Source of the DNA: Bacillus sp. RO2
GTDB lineage: Bacteria; Bacillota; Bacilli; Bacillales; Bacillaceae_I
Reading direction: 5' to 3'
Assembly: GCF_012911845.1 (NCBI RefSeq)
Contig: NZ_JAAXCU010000057.1
Span: forward strand, 186,001 to 250,000
DNA: 64,000 nt
Part shown: positions 8,952-18,544 of the stretch, piece after piece
How the letters are laid out: every line of letters begins with the position of its first letter
Position numbering within the stretch: position 1 is the stretch's first letter
Notes under the pieces: model-generated
Databases searched by the model: none
The model's input: the letters and a program-made list of their open reading frames with translations, nothing else
What the model was told of the DNA's origin: nothing
Translations under genes and position numbers: made by a program

Positions 8952-9442
8952 GTGAAGAATATGATATCACCTATTTTGACCCTCGAGAGGTAGAGTTCTT
9001 CTACGGCAATGGGACAATGATTCATTTTAGGCATAAGGGAACGGACTATTCGAATGTAGGTATCTTTCGCACCTTTCCTTTCTCAAAACCATACGAGTAT
9101 ATATCCATATGGAATGATGATACAGAGCTTGGAGTCATTAAGAGTGTAGATCCATTAGATGATGAAAGTAAAGCTGTACTGCGTAGGGAACTTCATGTTC
9201 GCTATGTGGTACCAGAGGTAAAAAGAATACAATCAATAAAAGAAGAACCAGGGCTCTGGATTTTTGAACTCCACACAGACAGAGGACCATTAAAACTCAT
9301 GATGAGAAACATACACGAGCACCTTGACCTGCTTCCACCCAATCGAATCATTATCACCGATATGGACGGAAAACGCTGCGAAATTACAAATATAAAAGAA
9401 CTAGACCTCCACAGCAGAAAAGAACTATCAAAAGTGATTTAA
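8948..9442 (+). CDS. DUF1854 family protein
   Basis: A 164-residue soluble protein recognised as DUF1854 from its length, its position directly behind an ABC exporter, and its beta-rich sequence (EYDITYFDPREVEFF at the start, then YVVPEVKRIQSIKEEPGLW and FELHTDRGPLKLMMRNIHEH). No catalytic motif is visible. Its start codon overlaps the stop of the exporter gene, which implies coupled translation and a stoichiometric partner or regulatory role. The function of DUF1854 is not established. The operon ends here and a dispersed repeat follows within 50 bp. Confidence 0.85.
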   Translation: MSEEYDITYFDPREVEFFYGNGTMIHFRHKGTDYSNVGIFRTFPFSKPYEYISIWNDDTELGVIKSVDPLDDESKAVLRRELHVRYVVPEVKRIQSIKEEPGLWIFELHTDRGPLKLMMRNIHEHLDLLPPNRIIITDMDGKRCEITNIKELDLHSRKELSKVI

Positions 9443-9487
9443 TAAATATGTTTAATTGAAGTTGAATGTAGAATAATTGAGGCTTTC

Positions 9488-9682
9488 TAGCTGTTGATTG
9501 GAGCAAAAGGCGAAGACTCCTCGAAAATGCTACGCATTTTCTTCGTGCGATGTTTCGCTGTCGAAGCCTTCCTTGTCCTAAGGGAGATAGCGGTAGCTTG
9601 AGACCCCGCAGCGAAGCGAGGAGGCTCAAGCGCCGCCCCTAGGAAAGCGAAGCCATTTGCGGAAATCAACAGAGGTGTTTAA
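9488..9682 (+). repeat. Dispersed 135-bp element, copy 2, with internal insertion
   Basis: The copy has left end TAGCTGTTGATTGGAGC and right end GCGGAAATCAACAGAGGTG. Relative to the other copies it carries about 60 extra bases after the GACTCC motif (about 9531-9590), an A/T- and CG-alternating stretch able to form its own small hairpins. It is the longest copy in the window at about 195 bp. Confidence 0.85.
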
Positions 9683-9842
9683 CACAACCAATATCGATAA
9701 ATCGAATCGATTCTACGCATCAGAATCGGTTCTTTTTTCTATTTTTACTAAACATAGAAACAAAGGCAATACCTACCAACCCTTTTATATTAAGACTTTT
9801 CAATCAATTCTATCAATCTCCGAAAATATTTCGAAAATAATA

Positions 9843-9890
9843 TTGTAATCGTTTACAAGACGGAGTATAATGACGTTAGTGAAACGTATC
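9843..9890 (+). promoter_or_regulatory. Promoter of the glycan locus with perfect cre site
   Basis: The -35 box TTGTAA (9843-9848) and -10 box TATAAT (9866-9871) are 17 bp apart. TGTAATCGTTTACA (9844-9857) fits the CcpA cre consensus TGWAANCGNTNWCA at every position and overlaps the -35 box and spacer. A near-operator GAAACGTATC lies at 9881-9890 just past the start point. Carbon catabolite repression of the whole locus is the natural inference. The rest of the gap from 9683 to 10002 holds only AT-rich sequence and the operator listed next. Confidence 0.75.
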
Positions 9891-9952
9891 AATTGCAGAT
9901 AAACAGCTAAAAAAGGTTGAGTAATCTCCCTTTTTATTTTTACAAACGAATT

Positions 9953-9962
9953 GAAACGTTTC
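9953..9962 (+). promoter_or_regulatory. GAAACGTTTC operator, binding-protein gene leader
   Basis: A perfect 10-bp palindrome with central CG, in the context TTGAAACGTTTCGA. It has the form of a LacI-family operator and is identical to the copy in front of the LacI-type gene at 30.0 kb. It lies about 40 bp before the start codon at 10003. Confidence 0.7.
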
Positions 9963-10002
9963 GATTAAGGTATTATAAAAATTCTTAAGGGGTGTATGGG
10001 TA

Positions 10003-11379
10003 ATGAAATTGATGAAACCTTGGATCGCGATTGCCGCTTCGTTCATGCTGGTAGTTGGGTGCAGTAACTCCAACAATGCTTCAAGTGACGAGGAGAAAAA
10101 AGGTAACAACGAAGATCAAGTAACCATTAAGTTTGCTAGCTGGGCGCTTGGAACGGAAGAAGATCAGAACATTGAGCGCTTGATGATTGCGGAATTTGAA
10201 GACAAATATCCTAATATCGATGTGGAAATTGATGAGTCTATCGCAACAGATGACTGGAATAATTCCCTTTCCTCTGCAGCAAGTGCAAATGCAATGCCTG
10301 ACGTCTTCATGGTATCTCAAGTACCAACTGGACTTGCAAATGATTGGTTGTTAGATGTAACCGAATTGGCTGCAGAAGATGAGGACTTTGCAAAAATCCC
10401 TGAAGTTGTAACAGATTCTGTTACATACAATGATGCAGTATATGCAATTCCTAGTGCACAGCATTTCCTAGGTTATTTTGTAAATAAAGATTTATACAAT
10501 CAGGCAAACTTGGATGTTCCTGAATATGGTTTCTCTGTTGATGAATTTACGGAATCTGTTCGTTCCGTGACAAATGTGAACAATGGAGTGGTTGGTTTAA
10601 ATAATCCATTTGCCATTGTGGACTGGTATCCATCTTCTGTAAATGAAGGAATTGGCTGGTACACATTCAGTGAAGATGAGTATCACTTAAACAGTAACGA
10701 ATTCATTTCTGGTATTAACCTTACAAGCAACTTTGTAACAAATGGCTATTCTTATGAGAATTTGTCTGATGAACAAAAAGCAAACTTCAATGGCGAGAAT
10801 GCTGGAGAAGTATTTGCTGGTGGTGGAATCGGACTTAACTGGGATGGTACATGGGCAGTGGAAAACTTCTCTACTAACCTTGATTTTGATTGGGATTTCG
10901 TTGGAACTCCTGGCGGAAGAACAGTAATCGTTAATGATTTCATGGGAATCTCTAAATCTACTAAACACCAAGAAGAAGCTTTCCTTTTTGCTAAGTGGAT
11001 GAGCTTTGGTAAAGAAGGATTCTTGAAGCGTATTGATTTAGCAGTAGAGAATGAGAAAGCATTGAACAACCTTCCTGTAACTCAAGATGAAGAAGTATTG
11101 GATGCATTCTTCGAAGTTCAGGATATCCCTGGCTTACGTACAGCATATGACAATCTGGCGAATGGAATTGTGGAACCTGTTAAAACAGTACCTGGATTCG
11201 TGCAGTCCAGATGGGAAGCACCAACTGGCGTAGCAGTAGGCGATAACCCTAATGCAAACATTGCAGCACTGATTGATGCAAGTATCAGAGGCGAAATCAA
11301 GATTGAAGACTATGCTGCACAAATCAATGAATTAGCAAATCAAAAGTACCAAGAAGGCAAAGAAGCGATTGGTCAATAA
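10003..11379 (+). CDS. Sugar ABC transporter substrate-binding lipoprotein
   Basis: A 458-residue extracellular solute-binding protein of the carbohydrate family 1 type. The N-terminus has a lipoprotein signal, MKLMKPWIAIAASF then the lipobox LVVGC with Cys near residue 20, followed by a Ser/Asn linker. The mature protein starts with the typical first strand (VTIKFASWALGTEEDQ), and further on has PDVFMVSQ and FVNKDLYNQ segments characteristic of these proteins. It is the first gene of the large glycan locus, with its own CcpA- and LacI-type-regulated promoter. The 979-residue binding protein follows after 34 bp. In Listeria a comparable binding protein next to GH94 and GH3 genes recognises sophoro-oligosaccharides; that ligand is inferred here. 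Confidence 0.92.
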   Translation: MKLMKPWIAIAASFMLVVGCSNSNNASSDEEKKGNNEDQVTIKFASWALGTEEDQNIERLMIAEFEDKYPNIDVEIDESIATDDWNNSLSSAASANAMPDVFMVSQVPTGLANDWLLDVTELAAEDEDFAKIPEVVTDSVTYNDAVYAIPSAQHFLGYFVNKDLYNQANLDVPEYGFSVDEFTESVRSVTNVNNGVVGLNNPFAIVDWYPSSVNEGIGWYTFSEDEYHLNSNEFISGINLTSNFVTNGYSYENLSDEQKANFNGENAGEVFAGGGIGLNWDGTWAVENFSTNLDFDWDFVGTPGGRTVIVNDFMGISKSTKHQEEAFLFAKWMSFGKEGFLKRIDLAVENEKALNNLPVTQDEEVLDAFFEVQDIPGLRTAYDNLANGIVEPVKTVPGFVQSRWEAPTGVAVGDNPNANIAALIDASIRGEIKIEDYAAQINELANQKYQEGKEAIGQ

Positions 11380-11413
11380 GATGTATCAACTGTGAAGGGG
11401 ATGGGGATTAGAT

Positions 11414-14353
11414 ATGAAACGTAAAATGATGTTCTGGTCATTAATACTGCTGTTGCTAGTACCAGGCCAATTCGCATTTGCTGATGAAGAGAAGAGCCTT
11501 GAGCAGGTGGCAGAACAAGTCATTGAGCCACGCTATCTATCGATCCTTAAGCAGTGGAATGAAGTGGGACAGGGCAACGCGCAAGATTTCGAGCGCGTTG
11601 TCACTCCCGCTGATTTTTTATCCATTGATGAGAGTAGCTTGCTTTCAACTGGAGAAAGCAAGGAGTATGGTGATCAAGTATATGCTTGGAGAAACAAGGA
11701 TTCTGTCACTATTGAAGTGGAAGTAGAGGAAGCAGGCTTATATGAACTGGGCTTTGACTATTATCCTCTTGGGGAAGGAATTGTACCGATAGAAGGCTCT
11801 ATCAAAGTAAATGGGGAATATCCATATTTTGAGAGCCGTAGGATTACGTTCCCGAAGGACTGGAAAAGTGCAACGAATGAGTTTGAGCAGGACCGATTTG
11901 GCGATGAAATTATTCCGCAGCAGCTGCCGATTGAACAATGGCATTTTATTAAGGTCGAGGATTCTAGTCATCTACAAGCAAGGCCGTTAAAGTATCAATT
12001 AAAAGAAGGAAAAAACACCATCACATTGGAAAATATCCGGGGAGAAATGTTACTTGGAAACATCTATGTGAACGGTGTGGAAACGATCCCTACATATGAA
12101 CAATATAGAGAGAACCAAGCCGGGGATCTCACGGAAACAACTAGAATCACAATTGAAGCGGAGCACCCGCTTAAGAAAAATAGTTCTTTTATCAGACCTG
12201 TGAACAGACAGGATGCATCTGTTGTCCCATATGAGCGCGATAAGCGTCTGTTGAATGCAATTGGCGGAGAGTCATGGCAAACGAGTGGGCAAACGGCTAC
12301 ATGGGAGATGGAAGTAGAGAAAGAAGGTTACTACCAGATTTCCTTGAAAGTGTTACAAGAGAAACAATCAGGCTTCCCGGTGTTCCGGACAGTCATGATC
12401 AATGGAGAGTTACCTTTTGAAGAAGTAGAAAGCTATCCTTTTCAACAGGAGAAAAACTGGGTAAATGAAACACTTAGCAACGAAAACGGGGAACCGTATT
12501 ATTTTTATTTAGAGAAGGGGAAAAACACCCTTACACTCAAAGGTGATGCGTCACCTGTAAATCGAACGTTATTCGAAATGGATGAAGTGATGAAGGGCAT
12601 TGAACAACTCTCTTTATCTATTAAACGACTAACTGGAAACAACCAAGATCGCTCTCGCGGCTGGAGGATTACCGAGTACATGCCTGAGATAGAAGGGGAA
12701 CTTACTTCATGGGCGGATAAGCTTGAAGGAGAAAGTGAGTATCTGCTTGAGTTAAGTGATGGAAAAGAATCAGTGGAGATTGTATCGCTCAACATCGCCG
12801 TCGAACGGTTAAGAGAGCTTGCAACAGATCCTGACAAAATTCCGGCACGACTGACTCAGCTTTCAGAAGGCTCCAGTTCTGTCGCACAGCTTCTTGGAAA
12901 TGCAACACTGAATTTGAAAAAACAGCCATTGATAATGGATCGAATATATATTCACGGTGACGAAACGTTACCAAAACCAGAACTAGGATTTTTTGCAAAA
13001 GCAAAAGAATCTGTTTTGAAATTCTTCCACTCGTTCCAGTCTAATACGTTAGCAACGGAAAAGGTGGACGATGATGTAGTAGATGTGTGGGTGAACAGAC
13101 CACGTCACTATGTAGAATTGATGCAAAATATGGTGGATCAGAACTTTACCCCTCAAACAGGAATAAAAGTGAGATTTTCTATCATGCCTTCCGAGCAGAA
13201 ATTGATTTTGGCTAATGCTGCCAACAGTCAGCCGGACCTTGCGCTTGGAATCAGTAGCTGGCTGCCATATGAACTCGCTATTCGTGGGGCGGCTTATGAC
13301 TTAAGAGAGTTTGATAATTTCAATGAAACACTTGCTCACTTCTCTCCGGGGGCATTACTGCCAATGATCATCGAGGATGAGGTTTATGGATTGCCGGAAA
13401 CGCAGGATTTCTTTGTTCAGTTTTACAGAAAAGATATTTTAGGTGCTTTAGATGTTCCTGTCCCTGACACATGGGATGATGTAGTAGATGTCTTGCCTGA
13501 GCTGCAACGCTTTGGATTAAATTACTACACGCCTATCGCAGGTGCAGTAGCGTTCAAGCCGTTCCAGGCAACGTCTCCATTTATTTATCAGCATCATGGG
13601 GACTTGTATAAAGAGGATGGCATGGGAACGACAATTGATAGTGATGAAACAGTCCGCGGCATTCAGCTTATGACGGATTTGAATACAATATACAGCACGC
13701 CGCTTCAGGTGCCAAATTTCTATAATCATTTCCGTTATTCCACATTGCCAATTGGTGTATCTAACTTCCAGACTTATGTAGAGCTTACATCTGCAGCTCC
13801 AGAAATCTCCGGTTGGTGGGACATTTCCCTTCATCCTGGAGTGGAAAATGAGGACGGAGAAGTGGAAAGATGGGCAACAGGATCTGGACAGGCCGGCATG
13901 ATCTTTAACGGCAGCAAGAATAAGGACGAAGCATGGGAAGTGCTGAAATGGTGGATGTCCACAGAAACACAGACGGACTTTGCTACTACCTTGCAAATCA
14001 TGTATGGACCATCTTATATGTGGAATACCGCAAATCTTGACGCCTTTAAACAATTACCATGGCCAGAAGAACATAAAGAAGTCATCTTAGAGCAATGGGA
14101 ACATTTACGTGAAGTACCGAAAACGCCATACACCTATATGGTAGAGCGTGAGATTAGTAATGTTTGGAACCGTGTGGTTTTCGACGGGGAAAATACCCGA
14201 TCAGCTGTAGACGATGCGGTGGTAACCATTGACCGTGAAATGAGGCGGAAGATGGAGGAGTTCGGATATATGAAAGACGGAAAAATCGTAAAAACCTATC
14301 CGATTCCCACGATTGAACAAGTAGAAAGCTGGGTGGAAGAAAATGAGGAGTAG
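11414..14353 (+). CDS. Giant extracellular binding protein: beta-sandwich domains plus solute-binding domain
   Basis: A 979-residue secreted protein, about twice the usual size of a sugar-binding protein. A Sec signal peptide (ending near QFAFADEE) has no lipobox Cys. About residues 80-220 and 255-390 look like two carbohydrate-binding-module-type beta-sandwiches, each with a [10 protein letters not shown] or [10 protein letters not shown] motif and a KEGKNT(I/L)TL strand. A helical linker covers 395-530. From about 555 to the end the sequence is a solute-binding protein fold ([48 protein letters not shown]). The first permease gene overlaps its stop by 11 bp. The extra domains probably hold long glycans at the surface. 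How it is retained is unclear, since neither lipid nor wall anchor is visible. Confidence 0.88.
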   Translation: MKRKMMFWSLILLLLVPGQFAFADEEKSLEQVAEQVIEPRYLSILKQWNEVGQGNAQDFERVVTPADFLSIDESSLLSTGESKEYGDQVYAWRNKDSVTIEVEVEEAGLYELGFDYYPLGEGIVPIEGSIKVNGEYPYFESRRITFPKDWKSATNEFEQDRFGDEIIPQQLPIEQWHFIKVEDSSHLQARPLKYQLKEGKNTITLENIRGEMLLGNIYVNGVETIPTYEQYRENQAGDLTETTRITIEAEHPLKKNSSFIRPVNRQDASVVPYERDKRLLNAIGGESWQTSGQTATWEMEVEKEGYYQISLKVLQEKQSGFPVFRTVMINGELPFEEVESYPFQQEKNWVNETLSNENGEPYYFYLEKGKNTLTLKGDASPVNRTLFEMDEVMKGIEQLSLSIKRLTGNNQDRSRGWRITEYMPEIEGELTSWADKLEGESEYLLELSDGKESVEIVSLNIAVERLRELATDPDKIPARLTQLSEGSSSVAQLLGNATLNLKKQPLIMDRIYIHGDETLPKPELGFFAKAKESVLKFFHSFQSNTLATEKVDDDVVDVWVNRPRHYVELMQNMVDQNFTPQTGIKVRFSIMPSEQKLILANAANSQPDLALGISSWLPYELAIRGAAYDLREFDNFNETLAHFSPGALLPMIIEDEVYGLPETQDFFVQFYRKDILGALDVPVPDTWDDVVDVLPELQRFGLNYYTPIAGAVAFKPFQATSPFIYQHHGDLYKEDGMGTTIDSDETVRGIQLMTDLNTIYSTPLQVPNFYNHFRYSTLPIGVSNFQTYVELTSAAPEISGWWDISLHPGVENEDGEVERWATGSGQAGMIFNGSKNKDEAWEVLKWWMSTETQTDFATTLQIMYGPSYMWNTANLDAFKQLPWPEEHKEVILEQWEHLREVPKTPYTYMVEREISNVWNRVVFDGENTRSAVDDAVVTIDREMRRKMEEFGYMKDGKIVKTYPIPTIEQVESWVEENEE

Positions 14354-15236
14354 CCTTCAAAAGCATGCAAGTACATCGATCTTTCTTGCACCATATTTAA
14401 TCTTTTTCTTTACCTTTATCATCATCCCGGTGGTAGTGGCCATTCTCTTATCGTTTACGTACTTCAATGCGATTGAGATGCCGAGCTTCATTGGGCTTGC
14501 CAACTATGTGAGCGTGCTTACGCAAGATGAGGTCTTCATGCAGCGCGTCTTGCCGAATACGTTAATGTTTGCAGTCATTGTCGGGCCGGGGGGATACATT
14601 TTATCCTTCCTGCTTGCTTGGATGCTGGCACAGATCTCCAAAGGCCCGCGAACGGTATTGGCGCTTATCATCTATTCCCCATCCATGACAGCCGGCATTG
14701 CAATGGCAGTTGTTTGGACCATCATTTTCAGCGGGGATCAGACAGGCTATTTAAACAGTCTTTTAATCACAATCGGTGTCATCTTGGAGCCTGTTCAATG
14801 GCTGCAATCACCAGATCACTTAATGACGATCATGATTGTGGTTACCCTTTGGGGAAGCATGGGAGTAGGTTTCCTTGCGATGTTGTCGGGTGTCTTGAAC
14901 ATCAATAAGGAAATCTATGAAGCCGGTTATATTGACGGCATTAAAAATAGATTTCAAGAAATCATCTTTATCACCATTCCATCAATGAAGCCACAAATGC
15001 TTTTCGGAGCTGTCATGGCAGTGGTCGGAACGTTCCAGGCCGGTGCGATCGGGGTCGCCTTATCCGGTGCCAACCCGACGCCTCAATATGCAGGTCAGTT
15101 AATGGTCAACCATTTAGAGGACTATGGCTTCATCCGCTATGAAATGGGATATGCAGCAGCAATATCCGTTCTATTACTACTATTCGTCTATATCTTTTCA
15201 AAAGTTGCTTGGCGTTTATTCGGAGAAAAAGACTAA
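14343..15236 (+). CDS. Sugar ABC transporter permease, first subunit (pair 1)
   Basis: A 297-residue MalF/UgpA-type permease. The N-terminal [19 protein letters not shown] helix is typical, six membrane segments can be drawn, and the EAA loop is [15 protein letters not shown] followed by IFITIP, the site that docks the ATPase. Its start overlaps the end of the 979-residue binding protein by 11 bp. Its normal partner, the MalG-type gene, is displaced by 386 bp that contain a dispersed repeat. No ATP-binding subunit is encoded in this locus, so a shared MsmX-type ATPase elsewhere is expected. Confidence 0.92.
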   Translation: MRSSLQKHASTSIFLAPYLIFFFTFIIIPVVVAILLSFTYFNAIEMPSFIGLANYVSVLTQDEVFMQRVLPNTLMFAVIVGPGGYILSFLLAWMLAQISKGPRTVLALIIYSPSMTAGIAMAVVWTIIFSGDQTGYLNSLLITIGVILEPVQWLQSPDHLMTIMIVVTLWGSMGVGFLAMLSGVLNINKEIYEAGYIDGIKNRFQEIIFITIPSMKPQMLFGAVMAVVGTFQAGAIGVALSGANPTPQYAGQLMVNHLEDYGFIRYEMGYAAAISVLLLLFVYIFSKVAWRLFGEKD

Positions 15237-15353
15237 ATGGCGATGGCTGTTTTCTAGGAGAAAGTTAATAAGTGGATTGTAGCGGAAGTCACTTGCAAAC
15301 ACCTGAAATGAAGGAGGCCATTGAAAAGGAAATTTTACAATCCTGCTGGTTTC

Positions 15354-15490
15354 TAGCTGTTGAATGGAGCAAAAGGCGGAGACTCCAGCGGGAGGGAAGC
15401 GGTAGCTTGAGACCCCGCAACGAAGTGAGGAGGCTCAAGCATCGCCCCGCGGAAAGCGAAGCCTATTGCGGAATTCAACAGCGGTGTTTA
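15354..15490 (+). repeat. Dispersed 135-bp element, copy 3
   Basis: The copy has left end TAGCTGTTGAATGGAGC and right end GCGGAATTCAACAGCGGTG. The A-for-T change in the left end (TTGAATGG) is matched by a T-for-A change in the right end (GGAATTCAAC), so pairing is kept. It sits between two permease genes of one operon, and the other sequence in the gap 15237-15622 shows no gene. Confidence 0.85.
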
Positions 15491-15622
15491 ATCCAGACCA
15501 GAACTATTTGCTTTTTCATTCGCCTCCAACGGAACGCAAGGAACGGTCAACCGTAAAACCAACCAACTAACTTATAGAAAACATCCAAGCCCATAAAACT
15601 TCTAATGTAGGGAGTGAATGAT

Positions 15623-16501
15623 GTGTCGGCATTCCATGGAACAAAAATCAATCCAGACCGTTTTCACAAAAGCCAATTAAAGTTCTATGCATTTCTAATA
15701 CCGCTTGCCATCTTTATGGCTATGCCCATCGTCTTTGTCTTTTCTCACGCCTTTAAGCCGATAGATGAGCTCTTCGCTTATCCACCGCGCTTTTTTGTGC
15801 AAAAACCGACGATGCAGAACTTCATTGATTTAATGAATAACACTAGCACATCGGGAGTTCCGATGTCCCGTTACTTATTTAATAGTATTTCCATTACCCT
15901 CATCGTCGTATTTGTAACTGTCCTAATCAGTACGATGGCAGGGTATGCCTTATCGAAAAAGCGATTCAGATTAAAGAAAACTATCTTTGAAATTAACACA
16001 CTTGCATTAATGTTCGTTTCTGCGGCAGTGGTGATTCCACGATATCTTTTGATTGAAAAAGTAGGGCTGTTAGACACGTTCCTAGTTCATATTTTTCCAC
16101 TGATCGCGATGCCAATCGGGCTTTTCCTAGTAAAACAATTTATCGATCAAATACCCAACGAATTAATAGAGGCGGCGCAAATGGATGGTGCAACGGATTA
16201 TCAAATTTTCCGGAAAATTATTATACCGCTCGTAAAACCAGCGATAGCGACCATAGCAATTTTATCGTTCCAACTTGTTTGGAATAACACGGAAACTTCG
16301 ACATTGTTTGTCGATAATGAAAATTTGAAGACCTTTGCCTTTTACATGTCGACTTTAACTTCGACCTCCACAGGTAACACCGTAGCGGGTCAAGGAATGG
16401 CGGCAGCGGCATCTTTAATAATGTTCATTCCAAATTTAATCATCTTTATTATCTTACAAAGTCAAGTAATGAATACGATGGCACATTCAGGAATCAAGTA
16501 G
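15623..16501 (+). CDS. Carbohydrate ABC transporter permease, second subunit (pair 1)
   Basis: A MalG-type permease of about 292 residues. The sequence has the characteristic [15 protein letters not shown] after the first helix, six membrane segments, and the EAA loop [17 protein letters not shown] followed by RKIIIPL. Two GTG starts are possible; the one at 15623 stands 8 nt after AGGGAG and is preferred to the GTG at 15614, which overlaps that ribosome binding site. It pairs with the permease ending at 15236. The NHL/YIP1 gene begins 18 bp downstream. Confidence 0.9.
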   Translation: MSAFHGTKINPDRFHKSQLKFYAFLIPLAIFMAMPIVFVFSHAFKPIDELFAYPPRFFVQKPTMQNFIDLMNNTSTSGVPMSRYLFNSISITLIVVFVTVLISTMAGYALSKKRFRLKKTIFEINTLALMFVSAAVVIPRYLLIEKVGLLDTFLVHIFPLIAMPIGLFLVKQFIDQIPNELIEAAQMDGATDYQIFRKIIIPLVKPAIATIAILSFQLVWNNTETSTLFVDNENLKTFAFYMSTLTSTSTGNTVAGQGMAAAASLIMFIPNLIIFIILQSQVMNTMAHSGIK

Positions 16502-16519
16502 AAGGGGGAGAAAAAGAGT

Positions 16520-18544
16520 ATGAAGCGCATTTTCATTGGCTTATTGACTGTATGGTTAATCCTCCTTTCTCCTTTGCAATCCTTTGCAGCCCTGTCTGTT
16601 CCATATAATACAGAGACGGTATCAACAGAAGGGTATATCATTGAAACGCAGACCGCTTATATACCGGTGGGGCTTTTCGGTAGTACGAGTGATATAGTCA
16701 ATCCGGAAGATGTCTATATCGATCAGAACAACCATGTGTATGTGGCTGATTCCGGTACGAAGAAAATCACCAAGTTTGATGAGAATGGCAGAAAGCTGTT
16801 AGAAGTAGGAGAAGGAATCCTGCAAATGCCGACTGGGGTTTTTGTAGATGATGAACAGCAAATATATGTAGCGGATTATACAAATGAAAAAGTCTACCGC
16901 TTTTCTAAAGAAGGGAAAATGCTCCAAGAATACGGCAGACCAGATTCTCCTCTTTTTGGAACAAAAACGCCGTACAAGCCACAGAAAATCACCGTAGACA
17001 AACGAGGCAACCTCTACATTATCGGTGAGGGTTCGACAAATGGCATCATCCAGGTTGGCCAGGATGGTACATTTCTCGGATTCTTCGGAGTAAACCGTAC
17101 AAGACCATCGTTAATGTCTGTGGTACAGGATGCACTGACAACAGATCAACAGCGCTCCAGCATGTTTTTGAAAGTGCCGCCAGCGCCTACTAACATTGCA
17201 ATTGATGAAAAAGGACTTGTTTACACCATTACAGCTGGTACTAGCTTTGAAGTCATTCGAAAGTTGAACATTGCAGGTGGGAACATACTGTCACCGTACA
17301 TTTCCGAGATTACTAATCTTCAGGATATAGCAATGGGGCCACTTGGGAATTTCTTTGTTTTAGCTAAAGATGGAAGAATCTACGAGTATGATAGTTTTGG
17401 AAATCTGCTCTTTATCTTTGGCGGTAAAGACGATGGTACAAACCGTCTTGGACTGTTTATGGATCCATCTGGTGTTGCAACAGACAACCTTGGTCGGATT
17501 TTTGTGACAGACCGTGAGCGTGGAACCGTACAAGTACTCGAACCAACAGCTTTTGCAGAAATGCTTCATGGCGGGATCTCCCTCTATGCTCAAGGGCTTT
17601 ACATAGAGAGTGAGCAATATTGGAGCGAAGTGTTGAGAATGAATTCTTCCATTGGCCTTGCTCATAACGCGATGGGGGAAGCTTATTACAAACAACAGGA
17701 ATATGAAAAGGCTTTAGAATCATTTGAACTGGTAGGCAATGTAGCAGGATATTCCGACTCCTTCTGGGAGATCAGGAATCAGTGGATGAATGAGAATCTA
17801 AGCACTGTTTTTGCAATTTTAATAGGATTGTTTGCTGTCAGGGCGACCTTGCTTTTTGCAGATAAAAAGAAAGGGATCTTATCGCCGACAAGGAAAAGAT
17901 GGCAGGCATTTAAAAATAAGAAACTATTGAGTGAGCTATTATTCTTAGGGAAGTTTTTACGTCATCCAATTGATAGCTTCTATTATATTAAAAGACAAAG
18001 AAGGGTCAGCGTATTATCAGCCACCATTCTTTACGTCATCTTGTATGCCGAATTCTTGTTCATGAAGTACTTCACAGGATTTATTTTCAGGGGTGGTATT
18101 ACTTTAGAGCAAATTAATTTCGGAATGGAATTCATTTTGTTATTCCTGCCAATCATTCTTTTCATCGTTTCCAACTATCTAGTAAGTACCATTAACGATG
18201 GAGAAGGAAGGTTCTCGGATATTTATATTGGAACCATTTATTCGTTGGCACCGATCATTGTACTCTTGGTTCCGATTACACTCATGTCAAATGTGCTTAC
18301 GCTTAATGAATACTTCTTATACGTTTTCTTTATGCAAGTGATGATGGGATGGTCGTTAATTATCTTGTTCATCATGATCAAAGAAATTCATGCCTTTGAA
18401 TTTTGGGGAACGGTACGAAATATCTTTACGACAATTTTCTGTATGTTCATCATTGTGTTGGTATGCTTCATTATCTACGTATTGATGGATCAGGTTATTG
18501 ATTTTGTAACAGCAATCATTCAGGAGGTGATTCTCCGTGTTTAA
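16520..18544 (+). CDS. NHL-repeat / TPR / YIP1-type membrane protein
   Basis: A 674-residue protein with a rare domain order. A signal peptide ends near residue 24 (SFAALSVPY). Residues about 50-345 are NHL/six-bladed-propeller repeats (VYVADSGTKKITKFDENG, IYVADYTNEKVYRFSKEG, IFVTDRERGTVQVLEP). A TPR-like pair follows at about 360-405 (AHNAMGEAYYKQQEYEKALESFELV), then a transmembrane helix, a basic cytoplasmic stretch, and about five helices of a YIP1-type membrane domain to the end. It is encoded between two permease pairs and its stop overlaps the GTG of the DUF5696 gene. I infer a membrane-anchored surface scaffold for the import machinery. Similar genes accompany DUF5696 genes in paenibacilli as far as I recall. 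No enzymatic motif is visible. Confidence 0.82.
   Translation: MKRIFIGLLTVWLILLSPLQSFAALSVPYNTETVSTEGYIIETQTAYIPVGLFGSTSDIVNPEDVYIDQNNHVYVADSGTKKITKFDENGRKLLEVGEGILQMPTGVFVDDEQQIYVADYTNEKVYRFSKEGKMLQEYGRPDSPLFGTKTPYKPQKITVDKRGNLYIIGEGSTNGIIQVGQDGTFLGFFGVNRTRPSLMSVVQDALTTDQQRSSMFLKVPPAPTNIAIDEKGLVYTITAGTSFEVIRKLNIAGGNILSPYISEITNLQDIAMGPLGNFFVLAKDGRIYEYDSFGNLLFIFGGKDDGTNRLGLFMDPSGVATDNLGRIFVTDRERGTVQVLEPTAFAEMLHGGISLYAQGLYIESEQYWSEVLRMNSSIGLAHNAMGEAYYKQQEYEKALESFELVGNVAGYSDSFWEIRNQWMNENLSTVFAILIGLFAVRATLLFADKKKGILSPTRKRWQAFKNKKLLSELLFLGKFLRHPIDSFYYIKRQRRVSVLSATILYVILYAEFLFMKYFTGFIFRGGITLEQINFGMEFILLFLPIILFIVSNYLVSTINDGEGRFSDIYIGTIYSLAPIIVLLVPITLMSNVLTLNEYFLYVFFMQVMMGWSLIILFIMIKEIHAFEFWGTVRNIFTTIFCMFIIVLVCFIIYVLMDQVIDFVTAIIQEVILRV

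Noticed and set aside
15272-15556. Plus-strand open frame of 94 codons between the two permease genes
   Set aside because: It runs through dispersed repeat copy 3, has no family resemblance and no convincing ribosome binding site.
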